Part shown: positions 8,978 through 16,985 of the stretch, piece after piece
Layout of the letters: each line of letters opens with the position of its first letter
Numbering within the stretch: position 1 is the stretch's first letter
Origin: Pseudomonadota bacterium
Lineage (GTDB): Bacteria; Pseudomonadota; Gammaproteobacteria; Steroidobacterales; Steroidobacteraceae
Assembly (NCBI GenBank): GCA_963204795.1
Contig: CAUJHX010000087.1
Location: 1 to 35,305, forward strand
Length of the DNA stretch: 35,305 nt
Direction: 5' to 3'
Translations under genes and position numbers: made by a program
The notes under the pieces: generated by a model
The model's input: the letters and a program-made list of their open reading frames with translations, nothing else
What the model was told of the DNA's origin: nothing
Databases searched by the model: none

Positions 8978-10335
8978 ACGCACTGCACGAGCGGCAGGCC
9001 GCCTGGCGTGACGGACTCACCCGTTACCAGCGCCGCGCCGAACAGCTGCCACCCCCTGCAGTGGAGGGCACACTCACACGCATGATCGGCCTTACGCTCG
9101 AAGCCGCAGGCTGCGAAGCGGCCGTGGGAGATCGCTGCGACATACTTTCGAGCGCAGGTGTGCGTACCGAGGCGGAGGTGGTCGGCTTCTCCGGCCCGCG
9201 CCTCTTCCTGATGCCGACCTCGGATGCGCACGGCCTTTCACCCAATGCACGGGTCGTGCCGCATCACGGACAGCAGACCGTGCGCGTCGGGGAGGAACTG
9301 CTTGGCCGCGTGATCGATGGTGCCGGCCGACCACTTGACGGCGCGGGTACGCCCGACTGCCAGATGCCGGTACAGTTGATGGGAGGCGCGCCGATCAATC
9401 CGCTGGCGCGCGAGCCCATCACCGAACCGCTCGACGTGGGGGTACGGGCCATCAATGCGCTGCTGACCGTGGGACGCGGACAGCGCATCGGACTGTTTGC
9501 AGGCAGCGGCGTCGGCAAGAGCGTGCTGCTTGGCATGATGGCCCGCTACACCGCCGCCGAGGTGATCGTCGTGGGCCTCATCGGCGAGCGCGGCCGTGAA
9601 GTGAAAGAGTTCATCGAGCGCATTCTCGGCGATGAAGGCCGGCGACGCGCCGTCGTGGTCGCGGTGCCGGCAGACCAGTCGCCGCTCATGCGTCTGCACG
9701 GGGCGTGGCTCGCGACGGCCGTGGCCGAGTATTTCCGCGACCAGGGACGTAGCGTGCTGCTGCTGATGGACTCGCTCACCCGCTTTGCCCAGGCACAGCG
9801 CGAGATCGGGCTGGCGATCGGCGAGGCACCGGCCACCAAAGGTTATCCGCCCTCGGTGTTTGCCCGGCTGCCGAAACTGGTCGAGCGCGCTGGCAACGGC
9901 GCCCGCAAGGGCGGTTCGATCACGGCCTTCTACACAGTGCTGGTCGAGGGAGACGACCAGAACGATCCCATCGCGGACAGTGCGCGCGCCATTCTGGACG
10001 GGCATTTCGTGCTGTCGCGTCGCCTTGCCGAGGCGGGCCAATACCCGGCCATCGACATCGAAGCGTCCGTCAGTCGCGCGATGCACGATATCGTGCCGGA
10101 AGAGCACTTCGAGTCCGCACGCCAGTTTCGGCAAATGCTGTCCACGTATGTCCAGCATCGCGATCTCATCTCGATCGGTGCCTATCGCGCCGGCAGTGAT
10201 CCGCGCGTCGATGCCGCCATCGCGCGCTGGCCGCGGATGCAGGGGTTCCTGCAGCAGCACATGCGCGAGCGGGCCGACCTGTCCTCGAGCCTCGCCGGCC
10301 TCGCGGAAGTGGCGACCGCGGAAGGCACCGCGTGA
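8974..10335 (+). CDS. fliI: Flagellum-specific ATPase FliI
   Basis: FliI is the hexameric F1-beta-like ATPase that unloads chaperone-substrate complexes at the export gate. The product is 453 residues if it begins at TTG 8974, which overlaps the fliH stop (TTGA). No ATG or GTG lies near the expected N-terminus, and [15 protein letters not shown] fits FliI. Walker A GSGVGKS lies at about 177-183, Walker [18 protein letters not shown] follows, and the ATPase signature with [15 protein letters not shown] is present. Length agrees with the family (440-460). It overlaps fliJ by 4 bases. Confidence in identity is very high, in the start codon moderate. Confidence 0.96.
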   Translation: MNALHERQAAWRDGLTRYQRRAEQLPPPAVEGTLTRMIGLTLEAAGCEAAVGDRCDILSSAGVRTEAEVVGFSGPRLFLMPTSDAHGLSPNARVVPHHGQQTVRVGEELLGRVIDGAGRPLDGAGTPDCQMPVQLMGGAPINPLAREPITEPLDVGVRAINALLTVGRGQRIGLFAGSGVGKSVLLGMMARYTAAEVIVVGLIGERGREVKEFIERILGDEGRRRAVVVAVPADQSPLMRLHGAWLATAVAEYFRDQGRSVLLLMDSLTRFAQAQREIGLAIGEAPATKGYPPSVFARLPKLVERAGNGARKGGSITAFYTVLVEGDDQNDPIADSARAILDGHFVLSRRLAEAGQYPAIDIEASVSRAMHDIVPEEHFESARQFRQMLSTYVQHRDLISIGAYRAGSDPRVDAAIARWPRMQGFLQQHMRERADLSSSLAGLAEVATAEGTA

Positions 10336-10781
10336 CGCGCTCGAAGCGCTTGCGACCGGTGGTGCGCGCCGTGGGGCACGACGAGCGCGAGTGTGCCGCG
10401 CGGCTCGCGCAAGCCGAGCGGCGCGTGCTCGAAGCCGAGCGGCGGCGCGAGGAGCTCGAGTCCTGGCAGGCGAACTATGCGGATGGACTTTCCGCGCGGG
10501 TCGCCGCCGGCATCAGCGCCACGCAACTCAGGGACTACCGTGCCTTTCTCGCCCGCCTTGGAGACGCACTGCGCGCACAGGGCGGCGTCGTGACGCAGGC
10601 GCGGAGCGAGCAGGCGGCAGCGCATGAGGCATGGCGCCTCGCGGCGCAGCGGGCGAAATCCATCGATCAGGTGGTCGCGCGCTGGCAATCCGAAGAGCGT
10701 GTCGTCCTGGAACGTCGCGAACAGACTGAAACCGATGAACGTGCGCGCGAGATGACGCGCAGCCGGGAACGGCTCCCGTGA
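10332..10781 (+). CDS. fliJ: Flagellar export protein FliJ
   Basis: FliJ is the central-stalk coiled coil of the export ATPase and links FliI to FlhA. The 149-residue product is almost wholly helical and highly charged, with the expected N-terminus ([27 protein letters not shown]). It also has a mid-region WQANYADGL and [16 protein letters not shown], and a C-terminal part with [30 protein letters not shown], the most conserved FliJ segment. The start is GTG overlapping the fliI stop by 4 bases. The stop overlaps the GTG of fliK by 4 bases. Length equals the family norm. Confidence 0.9.
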   Translation: MTRSKRLRPVVRAVGHDERECAARLAQAERRVLEAERRREELESWQANYADGLSARVAAGISATQLRDYRAFLARLGDALRAQGGVVTQARSEQAAAHEAWRLAAQRAKSIDQVVARWQSEERVVLERREQTETDERAREMTRSRERLP

Positions 10782-11650
10782 CAACGGCACCCATGGCGCC
10801 GATGGCAGCCACCGTGCAGCTGCCCGAAACGGCTATTCTGCCCGATCTTGCCGGTGCAGCGTCGCTGCTTGCGCGCGACCCGGGCGGTGGCGACGACGGC
10901 ATCGACAGTCTGCCTCCCGAAGCCATGGCGCTGCTGTTCGCTGCCATGCTGGGCGCGCAGGTCGCGGCCTCGTCCCCGAAGGGGGCCGCAGGATCTGCGG
11001 CACCAGTCGTTGCCCGCAGCATCGACGATGCGGCCGCGCCTGACGTGGCCGCGCCGACCGTAGCCGCTCCTGCCGCAGCCGCTCCCGAGCCGGCTGCCGA
11101 CCCCGCCCGGGCACTGGAGGCAGTCCTGCGTGATCTTGCGGGCACCGATGCAGCACCGCATAAGGATGTCGTGACCCCGCCATCGGGCGCAATCGATTTG
11201 CCGACTCCCCGCGCGCCCGCCCGCGATGTGCCTTCCCGGCACGCGGCGCCGATACAGACGCCCGTCGCCGCGCAGGGCTGGTCGGACGAACTGGCCGGCC
11301 GCATCGCCTGGATTGCACGTGACAACCTGCAGTCGGCTTCGATCCGGCTGACACCTGAACATCTGGGTCCGCTCGATGTGCAGATTTCGGTGCGTGATGG
11401 CGATGCCGTCATCACCTTTGGCGCCAACCATGCTGAAACGCGCGCAGCACTCGAACAGTCACTGCCGAGGCTGCGCGAGCTCCTCGCAGCCCAGGGAATT
11501 GCGCTCACGCAGGCGAACGTGTCGGAGCATCCAGCGCGTCAGGACCGGTCGTCGTCGGCGCGACTCCTGGCCGTGGCGGGGGATGACGTCGAGGTAATCC
11601 AGGAGTCCGGGTTGCGCCTGCCCGTCGGGCTCGTCGATCTCTACGCGTAG
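10778..11650 (+). CDS. fliK: Flagellar hook-length control protein FliK
   Basis: FliK measures hook length during export and triggers the FlhB substrate switch. The 290-residue product has a low-complexity Ala/Pro-rich N-terminal and middle section (about 1-165; many AAP and APTVAAP repeats), as expected for the ruler part. The conserved C-terminal switch domain covers about 168-250: ARDNLQSASIRLTPEHLGPLDVQI, then ITFGANHAETRAALEQSLPRLRELLAAQGI. At 290 residues it is shorter than most FliK proteins (about 375-430), which could mean a shorter hook. The start is GTG, overlapping fliJ by 4 bases. It ends the fliE-fliK unit; a sigma-54 promoter for fliL follows. Confidence 0.88.
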   Translation: MTTAPMAPMAATVQLPETAILPDLAGAASLLARDPGGGDDGIDSLPPEAMALLFAAMLGAQVAASSPKGAAGSAAPVVARSIDDAAAPDVAAPTVAAPAAAAPEPAADPARALEAVLRDLAGTDAAPHKDVVTPPSGAIDLPTPRAPARDVPSRHAAPIQTPVAAQGWSDELAGRIAWIARDNLQSASIRLTPEHLGPLDVQISVRDGDAVITFGANHAETRAALEQSLPRLRELLAAQGIALTQANVSEHPARQDRSSSARLLAVAGDDVEVIQESGLRLPVGLVDLYA

Positions 11651-11661
11651 CCACGCTGCCC

Positions 11662-11675
11662 GTCAAAACTTTGTC
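11662..11675 (+). promoter_or_regulatory. FleQ-box-like site upstream of fliL
   Basis: GTCAAAACTTTGTC matches the outer arms of the Pseudomonas FleQ box (GTCAA, four bases, TTGAC) at nine of ten positions. Its centre is about 119 bases upstream of the predicted sigma-54 start site near 11788, a normal enhancer distance. The four central bases differ from the Pseudomonas pattern. This is a single site judged by eye. Confidence 0.45.
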
Positions 11676-11692
11676 GGCGCTGCGGCGTGTGC

Positions 11693-11716
11693 GGTACATC
11701 ACATCTCTGATGTGCC
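11693..11716. promoter_or_regulatory. Palindrome between fliK and fliL
   Basis: GGTACATCA, a six-base loop (CATCTC) and TGATGTGCC form a nine-pair inverted repeat with one T/G wobble. It begins 43 bases after the fliK stop and is centred about 84 bases upstream of the predicted sigma-54 start site, so it may be an enhancer site. A weak fliK terminator is the alternative; no T-run follows. Confidence 0.45.
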
Positions 11717-11761
11717 ACGAAAGGCTGCTCAATCAATGAGTTAGGTGTTCCCAGGCGCGGC

Positions 11762-11777
11762 TGGCATCGGGCTTGCA
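11762..11777 (+). promoter_or_regulatory. Sigma-54 promoter of the fliL operon
   Basis: TGGCATCGGGCTTGCA has the full sigma-54 layout: TGGCA at -26 to -22, GG at 11763-11764, TTGCA with GC at 11775-11776, exactly 12 bases apart. The predicted start site is near 11788, 30 bases before the fliL ATG. It lies in the only sizeable gap (167 bases) between fliE and motD, so it probably serves fliL through motD. Confidence 0.88.
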
Positions 11778-11817
11778 CTTCGCTTTGGGCGCGCAGGTGC
11801 GCGTCGAGGACCCGGAA

Positions 11818-12300
11818 ATGACCGAAGCTGCAGTCACCGAAGCTCCACCGAAGAAGAAGCCAAACACGCTTCGCTGGGTGCTGATCGCCGTGGTGGTCGT
11901 GGCAATCGGCGTCGGCGGGGGCTTCTTCTTCGTCAAGAGCAGGAGCCACGCCCCGGCCGCTGCGCAGGTGAAGCCCGCTCCGGCGATCTACTACGCGCTC
12001 GATCCCGCGTTCGTCGTGAACTTCGAAGCCGAACAACTCGTGCGCTTCCTGCAGGTCACGATCGAACTGATGAGCCGCGATGCCGCGACCGTGGACTTCA
12101 TCAAGCAGCACGATCCCGTGATCCGCAACGACCTGCTGCTGCTGCTGTCGAATCAGCAATACACCGCGCTTGCCACCGCGCAGGGCAAGGAGCAGCTGCG
12201 CAAGCGCGCGCTCGAAGCCGTGCGCGCAGTCGCGACGCGCGAAGGCGCCGATCCGGGGAAGATCGAGGCCGTCTACTTCACCAGCTTCGTGATGCAGTAG
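11818..12300 (+). CDS. fliL: Flagellar basal body-associated protein FliL
   Basis: FliL is a single-pass inner-membrane protein that rings the stator units and supports torque under load. The 160-residue product has a short cytoplasmic lysine-rich head (PPKKKPNTLRW) and one membrane helix at about 20-39. The periplasmic domain carries the family motifs: YYALDPAFVVNFEAEQLVRFLQVTIELM, then IRNDLLLLLSNQQY, and a C-terminus IEAVYFTSFVMQ, which corresponds to the usual V-Y-F-T-F-V-Q ending. ATG 11818 is chosen because the membrane segment then sits at the usual place. It is the first gene after the sigma-54 promoter and is followed by fliM 11 bases later. Confidence 0.95.
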   Translation: MTEAAVTEAPPKKKPNTLRWVLIAVVVVAIGVGGGFFFVKSRSHAPAAAQVKPAPAIYYALDPAFVVNFEAEQLVRFLQVTIELMSRDAATVDFIKQHDPVIRNDLLLLLSNQQYTALATAQGKEQLRKRALEAVRAVATREGADPGKIEAVYFTSFVMQ

Positions 12301-12311
12301 CGGGCCGCCCC

Positions 12312-13301
12312 ATGTCAGGCGAACAGGTCTTGAACCAGGACGAAGTCGACGCGCTGCTGAAGGGTGTCAACAGTGGCGCCGTCGAGACCGCATCCGGGAC
12401 GACGCCGGGTGACTCCCAGGTCTACGATTTCGGCAACGAGATGCGCATCGTGCGCGGGCGCCTGCCGACGCTCGAGATGATCAACGAGCGCTTTGCACGC
12501 CTCTTTCGCTCCAGCATCTACGGCCTGCTGCGGCGTACGCCGGATGTCCAGGTGGTGCCGATGCAGATGAAGAAGTTCGGCGAGTACCTGCAGACACTGC
12601 ACTTGCCGTCGAGCCTCAATCTCGTGCGCGTGGCGCCGCTGCGCGGCACGGGCCTGATCGTGCTCAGCCAGTCTTTCGTGTTCGCGATGGTGGACAACTT
12701 CTTCGGCGGCAGCGGCCGTCAGGGCACGATCGCGGGCCGCGAGTTCACGGCGACGGAGTCGCGTGTGATCCACATGTTGCTGAAAGGCGTGTTCGCCAAT
12801 CTGCAGGAGGCCTGGTCGCACATCGCACCGATCGAAGTCGAGTATCTGTCCTCGGAGCTGAACCCGCACTTCGCCAATATCGTGGGCCCGACGGAAATCG
12901 TCGTAATCAACTCGTTCCGCATCGAGCTCGACGGCTGCGGCGGCGATCTGCACATCACGCTGCCTTACTCGATGATCGAGCCGCTGCGCGACGTGCTCGA
13001 CTCGCGTGTCCAGAGCGATCGCGTCGAACAGGACGAGCGCTGGCTGCACACCCTGCAGGAGGAGATCGAGGATGCCGAGGTACTGGTGACGACGGTGCTC
13101 GGCCGCTCCCAGTTGTCGCTCGCCGACCTCGTGAACCTGAAACCCGGTGACGTCATCCCCTGTGACTTCAGCGGTCAGGCCACCGTATTTGCCGAAGACG
13201 TGCCGCTCTTTCGCGGCAGTTTCGGCGTCTCCCGCGGACAGCAGGCCGTCAAGGTCGAGCAACGCATCCGCGGCTTTCGCAACAGCAGAGGAACGACATG
13301 A
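12312..13301 (+). CDS. fliM: Flagellar motor switch protein FliM
   Basis: FliM is the middle C-ring protein that binds CheY-P and transmits switching to FliG. The 329-residue product begins at ATG 12312 with VLNQDEVDALLKGV, the CheY-P-binding peptide (family LSQDEIDALL). The frame stays open far upstream, but that stretch antedates the conserved N-terminus and is not coding. The middle domain has GLLRRTPDVQVVPMQMKKFGEYLQTLHLPSSLNLVRVAPLRG and the GG-type loop FFGGSGR. The C-terminal SpoA-like domain covers about 250-325. It overlaps fliN by 4 bases. The intact CheY peptide implies that chemotaxis genes exist elsewhere in the genome. Confidence 0.97.
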   Translation: MSGEQVLNQDEVDALLKGVNSGAVETASGTTPGDSQVYDFGNEMRIVRGRLPTLEMINERFARLFRSSIYGLLRRTPDVQVVPMQMKKFGEYLQTLHLPSSLNLVRVAPLRGTGLIVLSQSFVFAMVDNFFGGSGRQGTIAGREFTATESRVIHMLLKGVFANLQEAWSHIAPIEVEYLSSELNPHFANIVGPTEIVVINSFRIELDGCGGDLHITLPYSMIEPLRDVLDSRVQSDRVEQDERWLHTLQEEIEDAEVLVTTVLGRSQLSLADLVNLKPGDVIPCDFSGQATVFAEDVPLFRGSFGVSRGQQAVKVEQRIRGFRNSRGTT

Positions 13302-13633
13302 ACGCCCTTGCCACGGAGGCTGCACAGGCGGCCGAATTCGGGAAGCTGACCGACGAATCGGCCGGCACCCAGGAAGTGAATCTCGATGTCATTCTCGAAG
13401 TGCCTGTCACGCTGTCGATGGAAGTCGGCCGCACGCGCATCCCGATCAGGAACCTCCTGCAACTGAACCAGGGCTCGGTGGTCGAGCTCGAACGCGCGGC
13501 CGGCGAGCCGCTCGATGTGTTCGTCAATGGCACGCTGATTGCGCACGGCGAGGTGGTCGTCGTGAACGAGAAATTCGGCATTCGCCTCACTGACGTGATC
13601 AGCCCGGCCGAGCGCATCCGCAAGCTCAAATGA
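13298..13633 (+). CDS. fliN: Flagellar motor switch protein FliN
   Basis: FliN forms the bottom of the C ring and docks FliH. The 111-residue product ends in a complete SpoA domain (about residues 29-106). It shows LDVILEVPVTLSMEVGRTRIPIRNLLQLNQGSVVELERAAGEPLDVFVNGTLIAHGEVVVVNEKFGIRLTDVIS, all hallmark segments of FliN. The N-terminal 28 residues are short and Glu/Ala-rich. ATG overlaps the fliM stop by 4 bases, and its own stop overlaps the fliO ATG by 4 bases, so translation is coupled along this block. Length is slightly short compared with the 137 residues of E. coli, which is common for polar flagella. Confidence 0.97.
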   Translation: MNALATEAAQAAEFGKLTDESAGTQEVNLDVILEVPVTLSMEVGRTRIPIRNLLQLNQGSVVELERAAGEPLDVFVNGTLIAHGEVVVVNEKFGIRLTDVISPAERIRKLK

Positions 13634-14079
13634 GTGCGTCTGCCTCCATGGTGGCCGCAGCCGCCGGACCGATGCCCTTTGCGGCGCCGGTGACCGCGGG
13701 CGCGGCGACCACGTCGAGCCTCGCGGGCGCGGGCGAGGTGACCGTTGCGCTCGTGCTGGTGCTGCTCGTGATCTTTGCCTGCGCATGGTGCGTCAAGCGC
13801 CTGCGTGGTTTGGCCCGGCCGCAGGGCCGCGTGCTTGCCATCGTCGATGACATGAGCGTCGGGGAAAAGGAGCGGGTGCTGCTGCTCGCCTGCGGCGCAG
13901 AGCGCTTGCTGGTCGGCGTGGCTCCGGGTGCCGTGCGCCTGCTGCACGTCGTGCCGCCGACTGCGTTCGCAAACATGGCCGATGACTTCGCAACTGCGCC
14001 GGTCGTTCCCGTGCCCACGCCGCCAGGCAGCCACGAGTTCCGCTCGATCCTGCGTCGCAGCCTCGGGCTGTCCCGATGA
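13630..14079 (+). CDS. fliO: Flagellar biosynthetic protein FliO
   Basis: FliO is a small membrane protein that helps the FliP ring assemble in the export gate. The 149-residue product has an Ala/Gly-rich N-terminus and one membrane helix at about 36-56 (VALVLVLLVIFACAWCV). The cytoplasmic part contains the family features GRVLAIVDDMSVGEKERVLLLACGAERLLVGVAPGAVRLLH. FliO proteins diverge strongly; position between fliN and fliP and the conserved GEKERVLLL segment support the call. It overlaps fliN and fliP by 4 bases each. Confidence 0.88.
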   Translation: MSASASMVAAAAGPMPFAAPVTAGAATTSSLAGAGEVTVALVLVLLVIFACAWCVKRLRGLARPQGRVLAIVDDMSVGEKERVLLLACGAERLLVGVAPGAVRLLHVVPPTAFANMADDFATAPVVPVPTPPGSHEFRSILRRSLGLSR

Positions 14080-14810
14080 AGTGGTTCGCGGCGCTGCTTG
14101 CCGTCGCACTGCCGTGTGCCGCCTCGGCGGCTGCGGGCCTGCCGGCCTTGACAGTGACTCCGGCACCGGGCGGGGGCGAAACCTGGAGCCTGTCGCTGCA
14201 GGTGCTCGCGCTCATGACCGCGATCACCTTCCTGCCGGCAATCCTCCTGATGATGACATCGTTCACCCGCATCGTGATCGTGCTCGGGATACTGCGGCAG
14301 GCCATCGGTGCCGGGCAGGCCCCGCCGAACCAGGTGATCATCGGGCTGTCGCTCTTCTTGACCCTTTTCGTCATGGCACCCGTGTTCGAGCGGATCAATG
14401 TCGACGCGCTGCAACCGTACATGGCCGGAACTCTCGAGATGGGAGCCGCGCTCGAGAAGGCGGGGGGGCCACTCAAGGAATTCATGCTCGCGCAGACGCG
14501 CGAGAACGACATCGCGACTTTCGTGCGGATTGCGGGCGGGCAGGGGTATGCAACACCCGCGGACGTGCCGTTCGCGGTTCTCGTGCCCTCCTTCGTCACG
14601 AGCGAACTGAAAACGGCCTTCATGATCGGTTTCCTGATCTTCATTCCGTTCGTGATCATCGATCTCGTCGTCGCGAGCGTGCTGATGTCGATGGGCATGA
14701 TGATGCTCTCGCCGGTGCTGATTTCGCTGCCCTTCAAGCTGATGCTGTTCGTGCTGGTGGACGGCTGGTCGCTCGTGATGGGCACGCTCGCGGGGAGCTT
14801 CTTCCGATGA
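14076..14810 (+). CDS. fliP: Flagellar export gate protein FliP
   Basis: FliP forms a pentameric pore in the core of the export gate with FliQ and FliR. The 244-residue product has a cleavable signal peptide (about residues 1-20, ending PCAASAAA), as is usual for FliP. Four membrane segments follow, with the conserved runs LMTAITFLPAILLMMTSFTRIVIVLGILRQAIG, QVIIGLSLFLTLFVM and FVTSELKTAFMIGFLIFIPFVIIDLVVASVLMSMGMMMLSP. These include the FliP PROSITE-type signatures. Length is normal. The start overlaps fliO and the end overlaps fliQ, each by 4 bases. Confidence 0.97.
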   Translation: MKWFAALLAVALPCAASAAAGLPALTVTPAPGGGETWSLSLQVLALMTAITFLPAILLMMTSFTRIVIVLGILRQAIGAGQAPPNQVIIGLSLFLTLFVMAPVFERINVDALQPYMAGTLEMGAALEKAGGPLKEFMLAQTRENDIATFVRIAGGQGYATPADVPFAVLVPSFVTSELKTAFMIGFLIFIPFVIIDLVVASVLMSMGMMMLSPVLISLPFKLMLFVLVDGWSLVMGTLAGSFFR

Positions 14811-15076
14811 GCCCGGAAGAGGTGCTGGCCGTGGGCCGTCATGCACTCGAGGTCACGCTGCTGCTCGCAGCGCCCCTGCTTCTCACGGCGCTCGTCGTCG
14901 GCCTCCTCGTCGGCATCTTCCAGGCGGCGACGCAGGTCAATGAGATGACACTGTCGTTCATCCCGAAGCTCATCGCGATGGCCGCGGCGCTGATGCTGGC
15001 CGGCCCCTGGATGCTGAAGCTGATTGTCGCGTACACACGCGAGCTCTTCGAGAGTATCCCGGGGCTCCTGCGCTGA
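14807..15076 (+). CDS. fliQ: Flagellar export gate protein FliQ
   Basis: FliQ subunits wrap around the FliP/FliR helical gate. The 89-residue product has two membrane hairpin segments and the conserved middle GLLVGIFQAATQVNEMTLSFIPKLIAM. The N-terminal SPEEVLAVGRHALEV is typical. I place the start at ATG 14807, overlapping the fliP stop (ATGA); the same frame is open far upstream, but that stretch lies over fliO and fliP. Length equals the family norm of 89-90. fliR follows after a few bases. Confidence 0.96.
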   Translation: MSPEEVLAVGRHALEVTLLLAAPLLLTALVVGLLVGIFQAATQVNEMTLSFIPKLIAMAAALMLAGPWMLKLIVAYTRELFESIPGLLR

Positions 15077-15083
15077 GGTCGTG

Positions 15084-15854
15084 ATGGTGACCGTGAACGC
15101 CAATGAGCTTCTTGCATTCGTAGCGAGCTGGTTCTTTTCATTCGTGCGCATCGGGGCCTGCCTGATGGTGGCGCCGGTATTCGGCGCCGGCTACGTGCCC
15201 GCCCGTGTGCGTCTCGTGCTCGCGTTCGCGATCGCGATGCTCGTGGGACCGCTCGTCCCCGTGCCGCAGGTCGATCTGCTGTCGATCGCAAGCGCCCTGA
15301 TCACGGTGCAGCAGATCGTGATCGGTGTTGCGCTCGGCTTCGCGCTGCAGATCGTTTTCGATGCCGTCGGGCTTGCCGGCCAGCTGCTCGCCAACAGCAT
15401 TGGTCTCTCCTTTGCATTCAACCAGGATCCATTGCGTGGCGTCAGCACCCCGGTGGTCGGGCAGCTGTACGTACTGCTCGTGGTGCTCACCTTCCTCGCG
15501 CTCGATGGGCACCTCGCGCTCATCGAGACACTCGTCGACGGCCTCCGGACGCTGCCGCCGGGAGCGGGAGGCCTTGGCGCAAACGCGCTCTGGTCGCTTG
15601 TCCTCTGGAGCGGGCAGGTCGTGTATGGCGCACTCGCCGTGGCGCTGCCCGGCATGACGGCCATGCTGATCGTCAACCTCGCCTTCGGCGTGATGAGTCG
15701 TGCGGCGCCCACACTCAACCTGTTCGCGGTCGGCTTTCCCGTCACCCTCGCGTTCGGACTCGTCGTCGTGCTCCTTTCGTTGCCTGCCGTGCAGTCCGGC
15801 TTCGTGCGACTCGCCGGCGAGGCATTTGCAATGCTTGCGGCGTTGCTGCGCTAG
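15084..15854 (+). CDS. fliR: Flagellar export gate protein FliR
   Basis: FliR is the single-copy component that closes the FliP5Q4R1 gate. The 256-residue product has about six membrane segments. It shows the family runs FVRIGACLMVAPVFGAGYVPARVRLVLAFAIAMLV, GLAGQLLANSIGLSFAFNQDP and the C-terminal AAPTLNLFAVGFPVTLAFGLVVVLLSLP, which contains the conserved NLF-GFP signature. ATG 15084 is preceded by GAGG five bases upstream; GTG 15081 in the same frame is an equally possible start one codon earlier. It follows fliQ by 7 bases and precedes flhB by 8. Confidence 0.96.
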   Translation: MVTVNANELLAFVASWFFSFVRIGACLMVAPVFGAGYVPARVRLVLAFAIAMLVGPLVPVPQVDLLSIASALITVQQIVIGVALGFALQIVFDAVGLAGQLLANSIGLSFAFNQDPLRGVSTPVVGQLYVLLVVLTFLALDGHLALIETLVDGLRTLPPGAGGLGANALWSLVLWSGQVVYGALAVALPGMTAMLIVNLAFGVMSRAAPTLNLFAVGFPVTLAFGLVVVLLSLPAVQSGFVRLAGEAFAMLAALLR

Positions 15855-15862
15855 GTCGCGCC

Positions 15863-16966
15863 ATGGCAGAGCATTCCGCCCAGGAACGTACCGAGAGCGC
15901 CACACCCAAGCGTCTCGAGGAGGCGCGTCGGGAGGGTCGCGTCCCGCGTTCGCAGGAGCTGACCACCAGTGTCGTGCTGCTCGCTGCCGCGAGCGCGCTG
16001 CTCCTCCTCGGCGATGGGGTGGGGCAATCCCTCGCGGCCGTGATGCGTGAGGGCCTCGAACTCACCCGGACCGAGGCGCTCGACGAGTCGCGCCTCGTGC
16101 CGGCGCTGTCCGCGGCCCTCTACCATGCCGGGATCGCCTGCCTGCCGGTCCTGGGCATCGTGATCCTGGCTGTCATCGCGGCACCCTTGACGATCGGTGG
16201 CTGGAACGTTTCCGGCAAGCCGCTGGTGCCGGACTTCAAGCGCCTCGATCCCCTGGCAGGATTCGGGCGCATGTTCTCGCTGCGGGGCGTGGTCGAACTG
16301 GCGAAGGCCCTCGCCAAGTTTGCGCTCGTCGCCACGGTCGCGGCCCTGCTGCTCTGGCGCAGTGCCGGCGAGCTGCTCGCACTGGGGGGAGAGGCCACCG
16401 GGGCGGCGATCGGGCATGCAACCCAGCTCGTCGGTACGACACTCCTGGCGCTGGCGGGTGCATTGCTCGTCATCGCCGCCATCGATGTTCCGTACCAGCT
16501 CTGGCGGCACGCCAGCGAACTGAAGATGTCGCGCGAGGAAGTGCGCCAGGAAGCGAAGGAATCCGACGGATCACCGGAAGTGAAGGGGCGTATCCGCCAG
16601 GTGCAGCAGGCGCTGGCGCGTGGCCGCATGCTGCAGGACGTGCCGACCGCGGATGTGATCGTCACCAACCCGACCCACTTTGCGGTTGCGCTGCGCTACG
16701 ACGACAAGCGCGCGCGTGCACCGGTCGTGGTCGCCAAGGGCACGGAGCTGATTGCAGCGCGCATCCGCGAAATCGCGGGCGCGCACGGAGTGGCCATCGT
16801 CGAGGCGCCACCACTGGCTCGCGCCCTCTATCGCAGCGTCGACGTCGGCCGCGAGATTCCGGCAGCCCTGTATGCCGCGGTCGCGCAGGTGCTCACTTAT
16901 GTCTACCAGTTGCGCGCGGCGCGCCGCTCCGGGACGCCGCCGCCGACTGCCCCAGTAATTCACTGA
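15863..16966 (+). CDS. flhB: Flagellar export switch protein FlhB
   Basis: FlhB controls the change from rod/hook to filament export. The 367-residue product starts with the conserved ERTESATPKRLEEARREGRVPRSQEL and has four membrane helices (about 30-215). The linker helix follows with KMSREEVRQEAKESDGSPEVKGRIRQ, then the autocleavage motif NPTH at 269-272. The C-terminal domain after it shows HFAVALRYDDKRARAPVVVAKG and IREIAGAHGVAIVEAPPLARALY. All catalytic features are present. The C-terminal tail is short and Pro-rich. flhA begins 19 bases downstream. Confidence 0.97.
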   Translation: MAEHSAQERTESATPKRLEEARREGRVPRSQELTTSVVLLAAASALLLLGDGVGQSLAAVMREGLELTRTEALDESRLVPALSAALYHAGIACLPVLGIVILAVIAAPLTIGGWNVSGKPLVPDFKRLDPLAGFGRMFSLRGVVELAKALAKFALVATVAALLLWRSAGELLALGGEATGAAIGHATQLVGTTLLALAGALLVIAAIDVPYQLWRHASELKMSREEVRQEAKESDGSPEVKGRIRQVQQALARGRMLQDVPTADVIVTNPTHFAVALRYDDKRARAPVVVAKGTELIAARIREIAGAHGVAIVEAPPLARALYRSVDVGREIPAALYAAVAQVLTYVYQLRAARRSGTPPPTAPVIH

Positions 16967-16985
16967 TGATCGGGTGACCCGCACC

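Noticed and set aside
7324-9231. Long open frame on the minus strand (about 635 codons) opposite fliG and fliH
   Set aside because: GC-rich codon bias leaves antisense frames open; the product is Arg/Ser-rich with no recognisable motif, while the plus strand carries clear flagellar genes.
11745-12311. Upstream extension of the fliM frame across fliL
   Set aside because: The segment lies over fliL, is Arg-rich, and the FliM N-terminal CheY peptide begins exactly at ATG 12312.
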